A DNA stretch of 32,347 nucleotides from Kingella pumchi (GCF_022288825.1 NZ_JAKOOW010000024.1:21806-54152); one strand, 5' to 3'. Shown: positions 22,037 through 31,892, counted from the stretch's first letter. The notes: generated by a model not told the origin, from the sequence alone. Translations and numbers: made by a program.

Positions 22037-23352
22037 GCAGCCGGCGCAAAGTGGCGGTAATCGGTGCCGGTTGGGCGGGTTTGGCCGCCGCCGCCGCGCT
22101 GGCGCCGCATACCGAAGTTACCCTGTTTGAAGCAGGCCGCGAAGCCGGCGGACGCGCGCGCAAAGTCGCCGCCGATGCCGGCTTTTCCTTTCTTGACAAC
22201 GGCCAGCACCTGTTAATCGGCGCCTACCGCAGCGTGTTCAGGCTGCTCGAATCGGCCGGCGTGCGCCGCGACAACGCTTTTTTGCACCTGCCGATGCAGT
22301 GGTATCTGCACGACGGCCTGCGCTTTTCCATCAAACACGGCCGCTTTCTCGGCATCCGCGCCAAAAGCCTGCCCGCGCCGCTCAATCTCGCCTGCGCCCT
22401 GCTCGGCGCCGAAAACGCCCCGTTTGCCGCGCGGCTCTCGCTGCTCAACAAACTGGACGCACTGCAAAAACACGCCCGCCGCACCGCGCCCGACCAAAGC
22501 ATTGCCGACTGGCTGGCGGCGCGGCGCGTGCCGCAGGCGCAGATCGAGCAGTTCTGGCAGCCCTTGGTATGGGGCGCGCTCAACACGCCGCTGGCCGAAG
22601 GCAGCCTGAAAACTTTGACCAACGTGCTGGCCGACGGCGTATGGGCAGACGCCGCGCACAGCGATTACTACCTGCCCAAAACCGATTTGGGCGCCCTGTT
22701 TGCCGAGCCGCTGATCGAACGCATCTGCGCGCAGGGCGGCCGCTACCGCCCAAGCTGCCGCGTCGGCCGCATCGTCTGCGAAGCGGGCGGCGTGCGCGTC
22801 AACGGCGAAGATTACGATGCCGCCGTCGCTGCCGTCGCCCCCTACCATTTGGGCGCATTGCTGCCTGAAAGCGCCGCCGATGCTTTTCAGGCTGCCTTGT
22901 CGGCGCTGCGCTACCACGCCATCACCACCGTTTACCTGCGTTACCCGCAAGCGCTGCCGCTGCCCGCCGCCATGACCGGCTTTGCCCGCGGCACCGCCCA
23001 ATGGCTGATCGATCGCAGCCGCCTGAACGGGCAGCCTGAAACCGCCGCCGTAATCAGCCTGTCCGAACAGCACGGCAGCCTGTCTACCGACGAATGGATC
23101 AGCCGCGTGCACGCCGACATCCTGCGCGTCTGCCCCACCGCCCCCGCTCCCGTCGTCGCCCGCGCCATCACCGAAAAACGCGCCACCGCCGCCCGCCCGA
23201 TCGGCGTCGCGCCTCCCGATCAAAGCAGCCTGAACGCACAGCGCATCTTTCTGGCCGGCGACTGGCTGCACCCGCGCTACCCCGCCACCCTCGAAGCCGC
23301 CGTGCAAAGCGGCGAAGCGGCGGCGCAGGCGCTGTTGGCACGCCGGCAGTAA
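22033..23352 (+). CDS. hpnE: Hydroxysqualene dehydroxylase HpnE
   Basis: The 439-residue FAD-dependent amine-oxidase-like protein reduces hydroxysqualene to squalene. The N-terminal dinucleotide fold GAGWAGLAAAAAL (11-23) with FEAGREAGGRAR is clear. DNGQHLLIGAYRS, SIADWL, PLVWGALNTPL and the C-terminal FLAGDWLHPRYPATLEAAVQSGEAAA follow the HpnE/phytoene-desaturase pattern. It starts at a GTG within the hpnD stop. Several DUS lie inside the gene, read as GSLK, FQAAL and GQPET. A strong DUS hairpin begins three bases after the stop. Confidence 0.93.
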   Translation: MSSRRKVAVIGAGWAGLAAAAALAPHTEVTLFEAGREAGGRARKVAADAGFSFLDNGQHLLIGAYRSVFRLLESAGVRRDNAFLHLPMQWYLHDGLRFSIKHGRFLGIRAKSLPAPLNLACALLGAENAPFAARLSLLNKLDALQKHARRTAPDQSIADWLAARRVPQAQIEQFWQPLVWGALNTPLAEGSLKTLTNVLADGVWADAAHSDYYLPKTDLGALFAEPLIERICAQGGRYRPSCRVGRIVCEAGGVRVNGEDYDAAVAAVAPYHLGALLPESAADAFQAALSALRYHAITTVYLRYPQALPLPAAMTGFARGTAQWLIDRSRLNGQPETAAVISLSEQHGSLSTDEWISRVHADILRVCPTAPAPVVARAITEKRATAARPIGVAPPDQSSLNAQRIFLAGDWLHPRYPATLEAAVQSGEAAAQALLARRQ

Positions 23353-23354
23353 GC

Positions 23355-23391
23355 AAAAGGCAGCCTGAAAACTTTTTCAGGCTGCCTTTTT
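23355..23391. terminator. DUS hairpin between hpnE and the HIT gene
   Basis: AAAAGGCAGCCTGAAAA (23355-23371) pairs with TTTTCAGGCTGCCTTTT (23374-23390), a 17-bp stem with a two-base loop and T tail. It lies between two convergent genes. Confidence 0.8.
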
Positions 23392-23417
23392 GGCGGATGG
23401 ATCCGACCAATCCCGGT

Positions 23418-23843
23418 TCACTCCGGCACATTTTCGCCGTGGCCGCGGGCGCGCAGGGCGGCGCGGATTTTTTCGGCGGCAGCATCCAAATCTTCGGGGC
23501 GCGGGTTTTTATCGGCGTTTTTAGGGTCGAACTGCGCCATGCTGTCGGCGGGGAAAAGATGGATGTGGGTGTGCGGCACGTCGAAGCCGGCAATCATCAG
23601 GCCGACGCGGCTGCGCTCGGAAATTTCGTCCAGCGCGGCGGCGATGGTGTGGGCCACGGCAAACAGATGCGCGGCGGTGGCCGGCGGCAGATCGTGCCAG
23701 CGGTCGGTTTCCTGTTGCGGCACCACCAGCAGATGCCCCTCGGATACCGGCATAATGTCCATAAACGCCACACATTCGCTGTCGCGCCAAACCAAGCGCG
23801 CGGGGATTTCGCCCGCAATGATTTTGCTGAAAATACTGGCCAT
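23418..23843 (-). CDS. HIT-family nucleotide hydrolase/transferase
   Basis: The 141-residue protein has the histidine-triad domain: IFSKIIAGEIPARLVWRD at the N-terminus, GHLLVVPQQETDRWHDL, and the catalytic HTHIHLF (91-97) with the middle histidine as nucleophile. Bacterial members of this Hint/HinT-like group hydrolyse phosphoramidate or dinucleoside substrates. The C-terminal 35 residues are hydrophilic and less typical. A good AAGGAG ribosome site precedes the ATG at 23843. The gene is monocistronic. Confidence 0.93.
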   Translation of the reverse strand: MASIFSKIIAGEIPARLVWRDSECVAFMDIMPVSEGHLLVVPQQETDRWHDLPPATAAHLFAVAHTIAAALDEISERSRVGLMIAGFDVPHTHIHLFPADSMAQFDPKNADKNPRPEDLDAAAEKIRAALRARGHGENVPE

Positions 23844-24011
23844 AAACTGCTCCTTTGCTTGCTCGATTGCTTGAAAACACGGGAAAAGCGCATTCTAGGG
23901 CAAAAGCGCGGCCAAAAAAAGCGGCATCGGATAAAGACGGATTAGGCAGCCTGAAAACCATGCCGGCGCGCTTTTGGGGCTGCCGCCGCCCCAAAAGCGC
24001 GGCAAAAACGC

Positions 24012-24017
24012 TACAAT
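24012..24017 (+). promoter_or_regulatory. -10 element for the SDR gene
   Basis: TACAAT at 24012-24017 lies about 100 bases before the ATG at 24119; a DUS (24060-24071) lies in the leader. No convincing -35 is seen. Confidence 0.35.
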
Positions 24018-24118
24018 CTGGCTCCTGCCGCCTGCGTCTGCCGGTTTAAGCCGCGCGGTAGGCAGCCTGAAAAAACCGCGCATCTGCGCTTTTGCCGTCT
24101 CCCAGTAAAGGAAAAACC

Positions 24119-24844
24119 ATGAGCCAATCCGCACTGCAAGACAAAACCATCCTGATTACCGGCGCCTCGCAAGGTTTGGGCGAACAGGTGGCCGCCGCCT
24201 ATACCGCTGCCGGCGCCACCGTGATTCTGATGGCGCGCAGCCAGAAAAAGCTGGAAAAGGTTTACGACAGCATCGCCCAGTCAGGCGGCGCCGAGCCCTT
24301 TGCCGTCTGCTTTGATCTGATGGCGGCCGAAGAGAGCGAATACGAGCGCCTGGCCCACACCATCGCCGAAGCCACCGGCGGCCGGCTCGACGGCATCGTA
24401 CACTGCGCCAGCTATTTCTATGCCCTGTCGCCCCTGGAATTTCAAACCGTTGCCGAATGGGTGAACCAGTACCGCATCAATACCGTCGCGCCGATGGCGC
24501 TCACCCGCGCGATGCTGCCGATGCTCAAAGAATCGCCCGACGCTTCGGTGATTTTCGTCGGCGAAAGCCACGGCGAAACCCCGCAGGCCTACTGGGGCGG
24601 CTTCGGCGCCTCCAAAGCCGCGCTCAACTACCTGTGCCGCGTCGCCGCCGACGAATGGGAACGCTTCGACAATCTGCGCGCCAACGTCTTGGTGCCTGGC
24701 AGCATCAACTCGCCGCAGCGCATCAAAACCCACCCCGGCGAAGCGGCCAGCGAGCGCAAAGACATGGCCGACATCATGCCCGCTTTCGTGTACTGGGCCA
24801 GCCGCGAGAGCAGGGGGCGCAGCGGCGAGATTGTGTATTTGTGA
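24119..24844 (+). CDS. YciK-like short-chain dehydrogenase/reductase with altered active site
   Basis: The 241-residue protein has the SDR cofactor motif TGASQGLG (14-21), the RINTVAPMALTRAMLPML segment (119-136) with Asn121, and VLVPGSINSP after the active site. It resembles E. coli YciK. The usual catalytic YxxxK reads FGASK: the DNA at 24602-24604 is TTC, so the tyrosine is Phe162, while Lys166 stays. The serine region reads VIFVGESHG, with Glu at the expected offset and Ser one later. The protein may therefore not be a standard oxidoreductase. Start at 24119 follows an AAAGGA site; an upstream in-frame ATG is less likely. Confidence 0.88.
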   Translation: MSQSALQDKTILITGASQGLGEQVAAAYTAAGATVILMARSQKKLEKVYDSIAQSGGAEPFAVCFDLMAAEESEYERLAHTIAEATGGRLDGIVHCASYFYALSPLEFQTVAEWVNQYRINTVAPMALTRAMLPMLKESPDASVIFVGESHGETPQAYWGGFGASKAALNYLCRVAADEWERFDNLRANVLVPGSINSPQRIKTHPGEAASERKDMADIMPAFVYWASRESRGRSGEIVYL

Positions 24845-24861
24845 AACAGCCGGACAACAAT

Positions 24862-24905
24862 AAGGCAGCCTGAAAACCGGGAAATGATTTTCAGGCTGCT
24901 TTTTT
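24862..24905 (+). terminator. DUS hairpin after the SDR gene
   Basis: AAGGCAGCCTGAAAA (24862-24876) pairs with TTTTCAGGCTGCTT and a T run (24888-24905), 17 bases after the stop. One more DUS half follows at about 24932-24944. Confidence 0.75.
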
Positions 24906-24980
24906 GCTCGGTGTCAGCGCGGTTTTGCTGTTTTCAGGCTGCCTAGTGAAACGGGGGTTGTGAAGTCAAAAGCGCAAATG

Positions 24981-25088
24981 CCGTCATTTCTACGCAGGCG
25001 GGAGTCTTGGCGAAATCCGAGCAACAGATTATTTTTTCCGGCATGGCTAAATGTGCAACCAAGATTCCCGCCTGCGCGGGAATGACGG
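24981..25088. mobile_element. dRS3-bounded NIME-like element (about 108 bp)
   Basis: The right end contains ATTCCCGCCTGCGCGGGAAT (25064-25083), which fits the neisserial dRS3 pattern ATTCCC-N8-GGGAAT exactly. The left end has a degenerate inverted copy (24986-25005). The two 30-base ends (24981-25010 and 25059-25088) match as inverted repeats at 26 of 30 positions. Between them lies a unique AT-richer core of about 48 bases with no coding capacity. This is the structure of neisserial intergenic mosaic elements (RS core flanked by dRS3). Confidence 0.75.
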
Positions 25089-25110
25089 AGATAGAGGGGC
25101 TGCTAAGTTT

Positions 25111-25190
25111 AAAGGCAGCCTGAAAACGCTTTTTTAAATGCCGTTTTAGCTTCGCTGAAACTAGCTACGCTCGTTTTCAGGCTGCCTTTT
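25111..25190 (-). repeat. DUS-ended repeat, copy A (inverted)
   Basis: The 80-base element has 18-bp terminal inverted repeats (AAAGGCAGCCTGAAAACG at 25111-25128 and its complement at 25172-25189) around a core shared with copies at 26907 and 27561. It is in the opposite orientation to those two. It lies nine bases past the ettA stop and may be its terminator. Confidence 0.8.
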
Positions 25191-25198
25191 TCACTTCA

Positions 25199-26875
<1,677 letters not shown>

Positions 26876-26906
26876 AAAAGCTCCTTGGGTGGGTATTGGA
26901 GGAAAC

Positions 26907-26983
26907 AGGCAGCCTGAAAACGAGCGTAGCGAGTTTCAGCGAAGCTAAAACAGTATTTAAAAAAGCGTTTTCAGGCTGCTTTT
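26907..26983 (+). repeat. DUS-ended repeat, copy B
   Basis: About 77 bases: DUS, then ACGAGCGTAGCGAGTTTCAG, an AAGCTAAAAC segment and an A-rich run, closed by an inverted DUS (TTTTCAGGCTGC). It matches copy A inverted and copy C direct. It lies between the membrane-protein gene and ettA. Confidence 0.8.
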
Positions 26984-27009
26984 GGCTGATGCAGCCTGAA
27001 ACGGCTGCG

Positions 27010-27543
27010 TTAAAGGTAATCGTATGGCGACATCAGAAAGGTTAGTCTTTTCAGCGGGCAGTGATTGCAAATGGCTTGGATAACGGCACGCATTCCGCCG
27101 CGAACCATCTCGGCCAGCGGGATTTCGATTTTCTTTTCCCGTCGCCAAAAGTATTTGGGTGACGGTTTTGGGTCTTGCTTCAAAATGTAAAACAAAAAAT
27201 AGCCTGTTCTACCCTTGCCCCTAACGGTGCGGACATAAAAATTGTCGATATCCTGCCAGGCAACAAAGGTTTTGCGCCAAGAAAACAGGGTATGGTAGCG
27301 GATGCCGTCTTTGCCGATTTCTATCCAGTCGGGTGTCAGCACGCCGCGCAGCCATAAAAAGGCACTCCAGACTGTGATGATGAAGCTCGCGGAAAAAAAC
27401 CAGCCCAGCGGTGAGAGCAGCATCCACCAACTGTCCGTAACAAGCCATACGGTGCCCGGGATACCGATCCAAGCAGATAACAAGACAAGGATTAAATAAT
27501 AGGATGTGATGCGCCAAAAACTGATTTTGAGTGTGGTGTTCAT
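27010..27543 (-). CDS. Small membrane protein of unknown function (possible PH-like domain)
   Basis: The 177-residue protein has two hydrophobic segments (about residues 14-38 and 42-66) and a cytoplasmic-looking C-terminal domain: DWIEIGKDGIRYHTLFSWRK, VAWQDIDNFYVRTVRG, then basic residues. The pattern of two helices followed by a beta-rich domain with an FVAWQDID strand resembles bacterial PH-like (STM3941/bPH type) proteins, but that is a weak guess. The GC content is near one half by eye, clearly lower than its surroundings. It is boxed between direct copies B and C of the 80-bp DUS-ended repeat. No partner genes are evident. Confidence 0.72.
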   Translation of the reverse strand: MNTTLKISFWRITSYYLILVLLSAWIGIPGTVWLVTDSWWMLLSPLGWFFSASFIITVWSAFLWLRGVLTPDWIEIGKDGIRYHTLFSWRKTFVAWQDIDNFYVRTVRGKGRTGYFLFYILKQDPKPSPKYFWRREKKIEIPLAEMVRGGMRAVIQAICNHCPLKRLTFLMSPYDYL

Positions 27544-27560
27544 GGTTTTATCCGAGATTC

Positions 27561-27636
27561 AGGCAGCCTGAAAACGAGCGTAGCGGGTTTCAATGAAGCT
27601 CAAACGGCATTTGAAAAAGCGTTTTCAGGCTGCCTT
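27561..27636 (+). repeat. DUS-ended repeat, copy C
   Basis: About 76 bases, same orientation as copy B, with a few substitutions (for example GGGTTTCAATGAAGCTC). It begins 17 bases upstream of the ATG at 27543, so the gene's promoter would have to lie in or beyond the repeat. One more single DUS follows at 27651-27662. Confidence 0.8.
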
Positions 27637-27675
27637 GGCTTTTGCCGTTCAGGCAGCCTGAAAGCCGCCGAAGCG

Positions 27676-27891
27676 TCAAAATCCGCCGATTTTGCCGCGC
27701 AGCGATTGGATCAGATGCTCTTTCATAAACTCGTCGGCTTCGCGGCGCACCGCTTCTGCGCGCGCCAGCTCGTTGAGATCGGCCTGGTTGCTTTGGGTAG
27801 ATTGTTCGATAAACACTTCGCGGGGCGCTTTGAGCGGCGAGCTACCGTCGGGCAGCACCAGAGTAAATTTCGCTTTCTTTGCTTCAGTCAT
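27676..27891 (-). CDS. Small hypothetical protein (71 aa)
   Basis: The 71-residue product is hydrophilic and probably mixed beta then helix: MTEAKKAKFTLVLPDGSSPL, then a helical stretch rich in Glu, Ala and Arg, ending SLRGKIGGF. No signal peptide, membrane segment or family is recognised. A ribosome site (AAAGGA) lies upstream of the ATG. The coding assignment rests on codon pattern and the ribosome site. It might pair with the next small gene at 27974, which is on the same strand. Confidence 0.62.
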   Translation of the reverse strand: MTEAKKAKFTLVLPDGSSPLKAPREVFIEQSTQSNQADLNELARAEAVRREADEFMKEHLIQSLRGKIGGF

Positions 27892-27973
27892 GATCTGTTG
27901 TCCTTTTCGGATTCGGAATAGAGTTGGGGACCGGGCAGGCAGCCTGCGACCGCAGGAAGTCCCCTCGGGAAAA

Positions 27974-28180
27974 TCAGCCGCGCGCCATCAGCAGCACAAA
28001 GCCCAGCCCAAACAGTATCGCCAGCAGCACGCCGATGGTGGCGATTAGGGTGGTGCGGCTGGCGGCGCGGACTTTTTCCAACTGGGTTTGCGCTTCGACC
28101 AGACGGGTCTGCTCGCGCAGCAGCTCGATTTCGGCGGCGCGCTCGTTGCTGGTGTGGGTGGTTTTTTCGCTATCCATCAT
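27974..28180 (-). CDS. Small coiled-coil membrane protein (68 aa)
   Basis: The product has a helical, heptad-like stretch (ERAAEIELLREQTRLVEAQT, about residues 13-40) followed by one strong membrane helix (TTLIATIGVLLAILFGLGFV, about 43-62) and a short tail. It may be a tail-anchored inner-membrane protein. GGGAGAGC precedes two adjacent ATG codons, and either could be used. I do not recognise a family. Confidence 0.65.
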   Translation of the reverse strand: MMDSEKTTHTSNERAAEIELLREQTRLVEAQTQLEKVRAASRTTLIATIGVLLAILFGLGFVLLMARG

Positions 28181-28316
28181 GCTCTCCCGTTGATATCGGC
28201 ATCAAATTTTGCGGCGGGCGGCTGCCGAAAACCGTTTGCCGGCAGGCTGCAGGCTTTCAGGCTGCCTGCATGCCGCATTTTAACCGATTTGCCGCCGCGC
28301 CCGGGCTCTGCCTGAA

Positions 28317-30203
28317 TCAGGCGCGGCCGCCGACGTTCCAGGCGGCGCAGTTCAGGCGCACGCACAGCAGGCGCCACAGCAGCGGGTTGGCGGTGCTTAA
28401 GCGTGCGGCCTGCGGGCGCAGCAGATTGTTGCGGGCGGACTCGCTCAGCGGCGCGGCGGCGGCAAGCGCGGCTTCCAGCGCCGCATCGTCAAGCGTTTGC
28501 GGCGCCAGCAGTTCCGTATCTTGGTACTCGCTGCGGCGGCCGAACTCGGGCGCGGGGGCGAGATAGGCGGCCAGCAGTTTCCACAGCAGCAGGCGCGGGG
28601 CGACGGGGGCGGCATTTTTGCTATGGGGAATTCCTTCGGTTGCAGGCTGCCTGCTTGGCGGATTTTGCCGATTTTCCGGTGCCGAAAGGTTTTCAGGCTG
28701 CTTTTCGTTTGCTGTTTCCACGGCGGCTCGGCAGGCGGCAAGCACCGCGTCGCGGGCGGTTTCGTCCTGCATCAGAAAGGCCGGCAGCAGGGTTTCAAGC
28801 ACGGCGGGCGCGGGCGGCGGGCATTGCGCGGCCATCGCCGGCAGCAGGCGCCACACATTGGCGGCAATGGCGCTGTTTTCGCTGTTGCCGCCGTTTTCAG
28901 GCTGCCTGAAACAGCCGAACAGCGCCAGCAGCGCGGCGGATGCGTATTCTTCGTCATCGGCGGCGTTCTGCCACAGCGGCGTGAGCGCGGCTTCGGCGGC
29001 GGCGTCCGGCCGGTGGCGGCGGATGCGCGCCTGCATGGCGTGGTAGCGGCTGCGGTATTCCTGCTCGCGGTTTTCGCGTTCGGCGGCGTAGCGTTGGGCA
29101 AGGGCGGCGGGGCTGTCGGCAAAGAAAATACCGTCGCCGTCATGGCCGGGCTGCTGCTGCCAGTCGTCGGGCAGGCTGCGGGCGTAGGCGGGGTCGATGC
29201 GGCGGATGCGCTCGATAAGCGGCGGGTGGGTGGCTGCCAGCCGCGCTTTCAGGCTGCCTGCGCCATCGTGCAGGCGGCAGAACATCATATGGGCGTAGGC
29301 GTCGGTGTGCGGCGGCGCCTTGTGCGGCAGGCTCTGGCTGCCGATCAGCCGCAGCAGTTCGAGCATCGGCTCTTTCTGGCGGGTCAGGCGCACCGCTTCG
29401 GCGTCGGCAAGAAACTCGCGCTGGCGCAGCACGGCGGCCTGTATCCAGCGGGCGCACAGGCTGCCGACCGCGCCGAGCGCCAGCAGCAGCGCGCCAATCA
29501 GGCTGGTGGGCAGCAGCGGCAGCACGATTTCAAGCAAGCCGTCGAAGGGGTGGTTATCGACGTTTTTGCTGCGGCGGTAGTCGGCATCGCCGTCCTGCCC
29601 TTCCAGCAGGTAGCGGCCGCTGCCGGCGATGCTCTGCAGGCCGTAGAGCCAGCCGCTGAGATATTGGTTCAGGCGCATGTCGCCGTGGCGGATGTGGCTG
29701 AACTCGTGGGCGAGCAGCGCCTGCATCTGGTCGCGCGTAAGCTGCTCGAGCGCGCCGCGGGTCACGCCGATGGCGGCATTGCCGCGTTCGGTGCCGGCGG
29801 CAAAGGCGTTGATGGCGGTGTTGCCGTCGATCAGATAAACGGCAGGGGCGGGCAGCATCGCGGCGGCGGCGGTTTCTTCGCACAGATTGAGCAGGCGGCG
29901 CTCGAGAAAGTCGGCTTCGCGCCGCGTCAGCCGCCGGCCGCCGAGTTCGGCCGCCACTTCGCCGCCGCCGCGGCGCAGCCGTTTGATGCGGTGCAGGCTG
30001 AGCGACACCACCAGCGCCGCGGTGCCGAGCGCGAACGGCAGATAATAGGCGGCCGGCCTGCCGGCAAAACCGTAAGCCCACACCAACAGCGTGCCCAGCA
30101 CCAGCGACACCGAAGCGGAAGTGGCCAGCAGCGCGGCAATATACAGCAGCACCAGCCACGCGCTGCGGCGGCGGGCGAGACGGCGGTGGCGGAAAAAGTC
30201 CAT
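28317..30203 (-). CDS. M48-family membrane metalloprotease with long C-terminal extension
   Basis: The 628-residue protein has two N-terminal membrane helices (about 15-45 and 52-72) and then an M48 (HtpX/Ste24-like) peptidase domain. It carries the zinc motif HEFSH (166-170), IRHGDM after it, and the third ligand region in REFLADAEAVRLTRQ. Further helices lie at about 230-255, and ATHPPLIERIRRID is a typical M48 end motif. The roughly 280 residues beyond are Ala-rich and helical, without a recognised domain, and contain several DUS-encoded segments (FRQPEN, EKQPEN). HtpX-like proteases act in membrane protein quality control; the substrate here is unknown. It is monocistronic. Confidence 0.9.
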   Translation of the reverse strand: MDFFRHRRLARRRSAWLVLLYIAALLATSASVSLVLGTLLVWAYGFAGRPAAYYLPFALGTAALVVSLSLHRIKRLRRGGGEVAAELGGRRLTRREADFLERRLLNLCEETAAAAMLPAPAVYLIDGNTAINAFAAGTERGNAAIGVTRGALEQLTRDQMQALLAHEFSHIRHGDMRLNQYLSGWLYGLQSIAGSGRYLLEGQDGDADYRRSKNVDNHPFDGLLEIVLPLLPTSLIGALLLALGAVGSLCARWIQAAVLRQREFLADAEAVRLTRQKEPMLELLRLIGSQSLPHKAPPHTDAYAHMMFCRLHDGAGSLKARLAATHPPLIERIRRIDPAYARSLPDDWQQQPGHDGDGIFFADSPAALAQRYAAERENREQEYRSRYHAMQARIRRHRPDAAAEAALTPLWQNAADDEEYASAALLALFGCFRQPENGGNSENSAIAANVWRLLPAMAAQCPPPAPAVLETLLPAFLMQDETARDAVLAACRAAVETANEKQPENLSAPENRQNPPSRQPATEGIPHSKNAAPVAPRLLLWKLLAAYLAPAPEFGRRSEYQDTELLAPQTLDDAALEAALAAAAPLSESARNNLLRPQAARLSTANPLLWRLLCVRLNCAAWNVGGRA

Positions 30204-30260
30204 AGCGGGCTCCTGTGGCGCTGGGGGGGTGGGGTTTCAGGCTGCTTTGGGGTTTCAGTT

Positions 30261-30328
30261 GTAGGGTGCGCCCCGCGCACCATTATGCTGTTGCCGGTGG
30301 TTTTCGGTGCGCGGTGCGCACCCTACGG
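30261..30328. repeat. Inverted pair of the GGTGCGC palindromic repeat
   Basis: GTAGGGTGCGCCCCGCGCAC with C at 30261-30281 and its near-exact complement at 30306-30326 (20 of 21 bases) form a long potential hairpin around a 24-base centre, in the gap between two minus-strand protease genes. DUS surround it. Confidence 0.65.
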
Positions 30329-30457
30329 CACCTGAATCAAAGTAAAGCGTGCGAAAGCAGCCTGAAAAGCGGTTTTCGTTTGAAAGATACGGCGGGATGG
30401 TTTTCAGGCTGCTTTGTTTTCAGGCTGCCCATACGGCAGGGCAGCCTGAAAAGCGGG

Positions 30458-31801
30458 TCAGTCTTTTTGCGACACGATGCCGGGCAGGCCGCGGACGGCG
30501 GACATCAGGGTGTCGATTTTGGCGCGGTAGTTCTGCAGGCTGCCGATATTGACCGGCGTGAGCTTGGGCACCGGCAGGGCGACGCTGGCGGGGTTGACGT
30601 GCTGGCCGTTGATGCGCACTTCATAGTGCAGGTGCGGGCCGGTGGAGCGGCCGGTGCTGCCGACCAGGCCGATTACCTGCCCCGCGCGCACATGGGTGCC
30701 GACATTGACGCCTTCGACAAAGGCGCTCATGTGGCCGTACAGCGTTTCCAGGCCGTTGCCGTGGTCGATCATTACCGCGTAGCCGTAGCCGCCTTTGGTG
30801 CCGCGGAAGTTCACCACGCCGTCGCTGGGGGCGAGAATGCGGGTGCCGGTGGGAGCGGCGTAGTCGATGCCGGTGTGCATGCGCACGGTGTGCAGCACGG
30901 GGTGGATGCGGATGCCGTAGGGCGAGGAGATGCGGGTGTAGTGCTCGATGGGCAGGCCGGCGAAGCCTTCTTTGAGCGGCTGGCCGTTTTCGTCGTAGTA
31001 ATTGCCTTCGCGGCTGCCTTCGCGGCTTTCGCCCTGCTCGAAGTAGTAGCCGTAGTAGGTTTGGCCGCCGGCGGTGATTTCGGCGGCGAGGATGTTGCCG
31101 GTGGCGATTTCCTGGCCGCGGAAATACAGGCTTTCATACAGCACGCGCACGCTGTCGCCTTCTTTGAGTTCGTCCAGATTGACTTTGCCGGAAAAAATCT
31201 CTTTGAGCGAGATGCGCACTTCCACCGGCACGCCCGCCCGTGCCAGCGCGCCGGCGGCGGAGGTGGTGATAACCGCCGAACGCAGCGAGGGCAGGGTTTC
31301 GGTGTCGGCGGCGGCGGTGTGGTGCTGCCAGCGGCCGTTTACCCGCTCCAGCGCCACCAGATTGCGCTCGCCGTTGTCGTCGTCGTTGAAAAACTGGACG
31401 TCGGTTACATGCTGCTCGGCGTCGGCGCGCACGCTGACAATCTGCCCCGAATGCAGCTTGAGCGACTTCAGATCGACCGGACTTTGCGCCATCAGGTCGC
31501 GGATGCTGCCCGCTTCGATGCCCAGCCGCGCCAGTATGATTTCGAGCGTGTCGCCGGCGCGGACTTCTTCGTCCTGCCAGTAGCTGCTGCCCTGGCTTTG
31601 TTCGGACAGGGGCGGCAGCGGCAATTCCTGCACCACCACGCGGCCGCCGCCGGCGGGTTTGGGGTTTTTGCTGCCGCCGGAACACGCCCACGGCAGCAGC
31701 AGGGCGGCGGCCAGCACGGCAGCCAGCGCGGCTTGCCGGCGGCGGGTTTTGGGCAGAAATTTTTTGAGGGTCGGGTTGTCGAGAAGCGGTTTTTTGCTCA
31801 T
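30458..31801 (-). CDS. M23 peptidoglycan metallopeptidase (NMB0315/Ng1686-like)
   Basis: The 447-residue protein has an N-terminal hydrophobic anchor (about 22-40, ending LLLPWAC, where Cys40 could be lipidated although the lipobox is poor). A LysM/OapA-like region (about 78-126, RAGDTLEIILARLGI) comes next. The C-terminal LytM domain has zinc ligands His309 and Asp313 (HTGID) and the catalytic/ligand pair His390-x-His392 (GPHLHYE), plus GHMS at 356-359. In pathogenic Neisseria the homologous enzyme trims peptidoglycan crosslinks (endo-/carboxypeptidase) in the periplasm. The gene is monocistronic, flanked by DUS and palindromic repeats. Confidence 0.93.
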   Translation of the reverse strand: MSKKPLLDNPTLKKFLPKTRRRQAALAAVLAAALLLPWACSGGSKNPKPAGGGRVVVQELPLPPLSEQSQGSSYWQDEEVRAGDTLEIILARLGIEAGSIRDLMAQSPVDLKSLKLHSGQIVSVRADAEQHVTDVQFFNDDDNGERNLVALERVNGRWQHHTAAADTETLPSLRSAVITTSAAGALARAGVPVEVRISLKEIFSGKVNLDELKEGDSVRVLYESLYFRGQEIATGNILAAEITAGGQTYYGYYFEQGESREGSREGNYYDENGQPLKEGFAGLPIEHYTRISSPYGIRIHPVLHTVRMHTGIDYAAPTGTRILAPSDGVVNFRGTKGGYGYAVMIDHGNGLETLYGHMSAFVEGVNVGTHVRAGQVIGLVGSTGRSTGPHLHYEVRINGQHVNPASVALPVPKLTPVNIGSLQNYRAKIDTLMSAVRGLPGIVSQKD

Positions 31802-31892
31802 GGCGGTTTCGGTCGGTGTTCTAACAATCGGGTTTCAGGCTGCCTGCGGTTTCAGGTTGCCGCAGGATGCGGATGGTGCATAAAACATTCTT

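Noticed and set aside
28497..30335. 612-codon plus-strand frame opposite the M48 protease gene
   Set aside because: The minus-strand protein has membrane helices and the HEFSH zinc motif; the plus-strand frame has no recognisable domain.
30811..31137. Alternative minus-strand frame within the M23 peptidase gene
   Set aside because: It overlaps the catalytic LytM domain in another frame and consists of low-complexity Ser/Pro/Thr/Ala codons.
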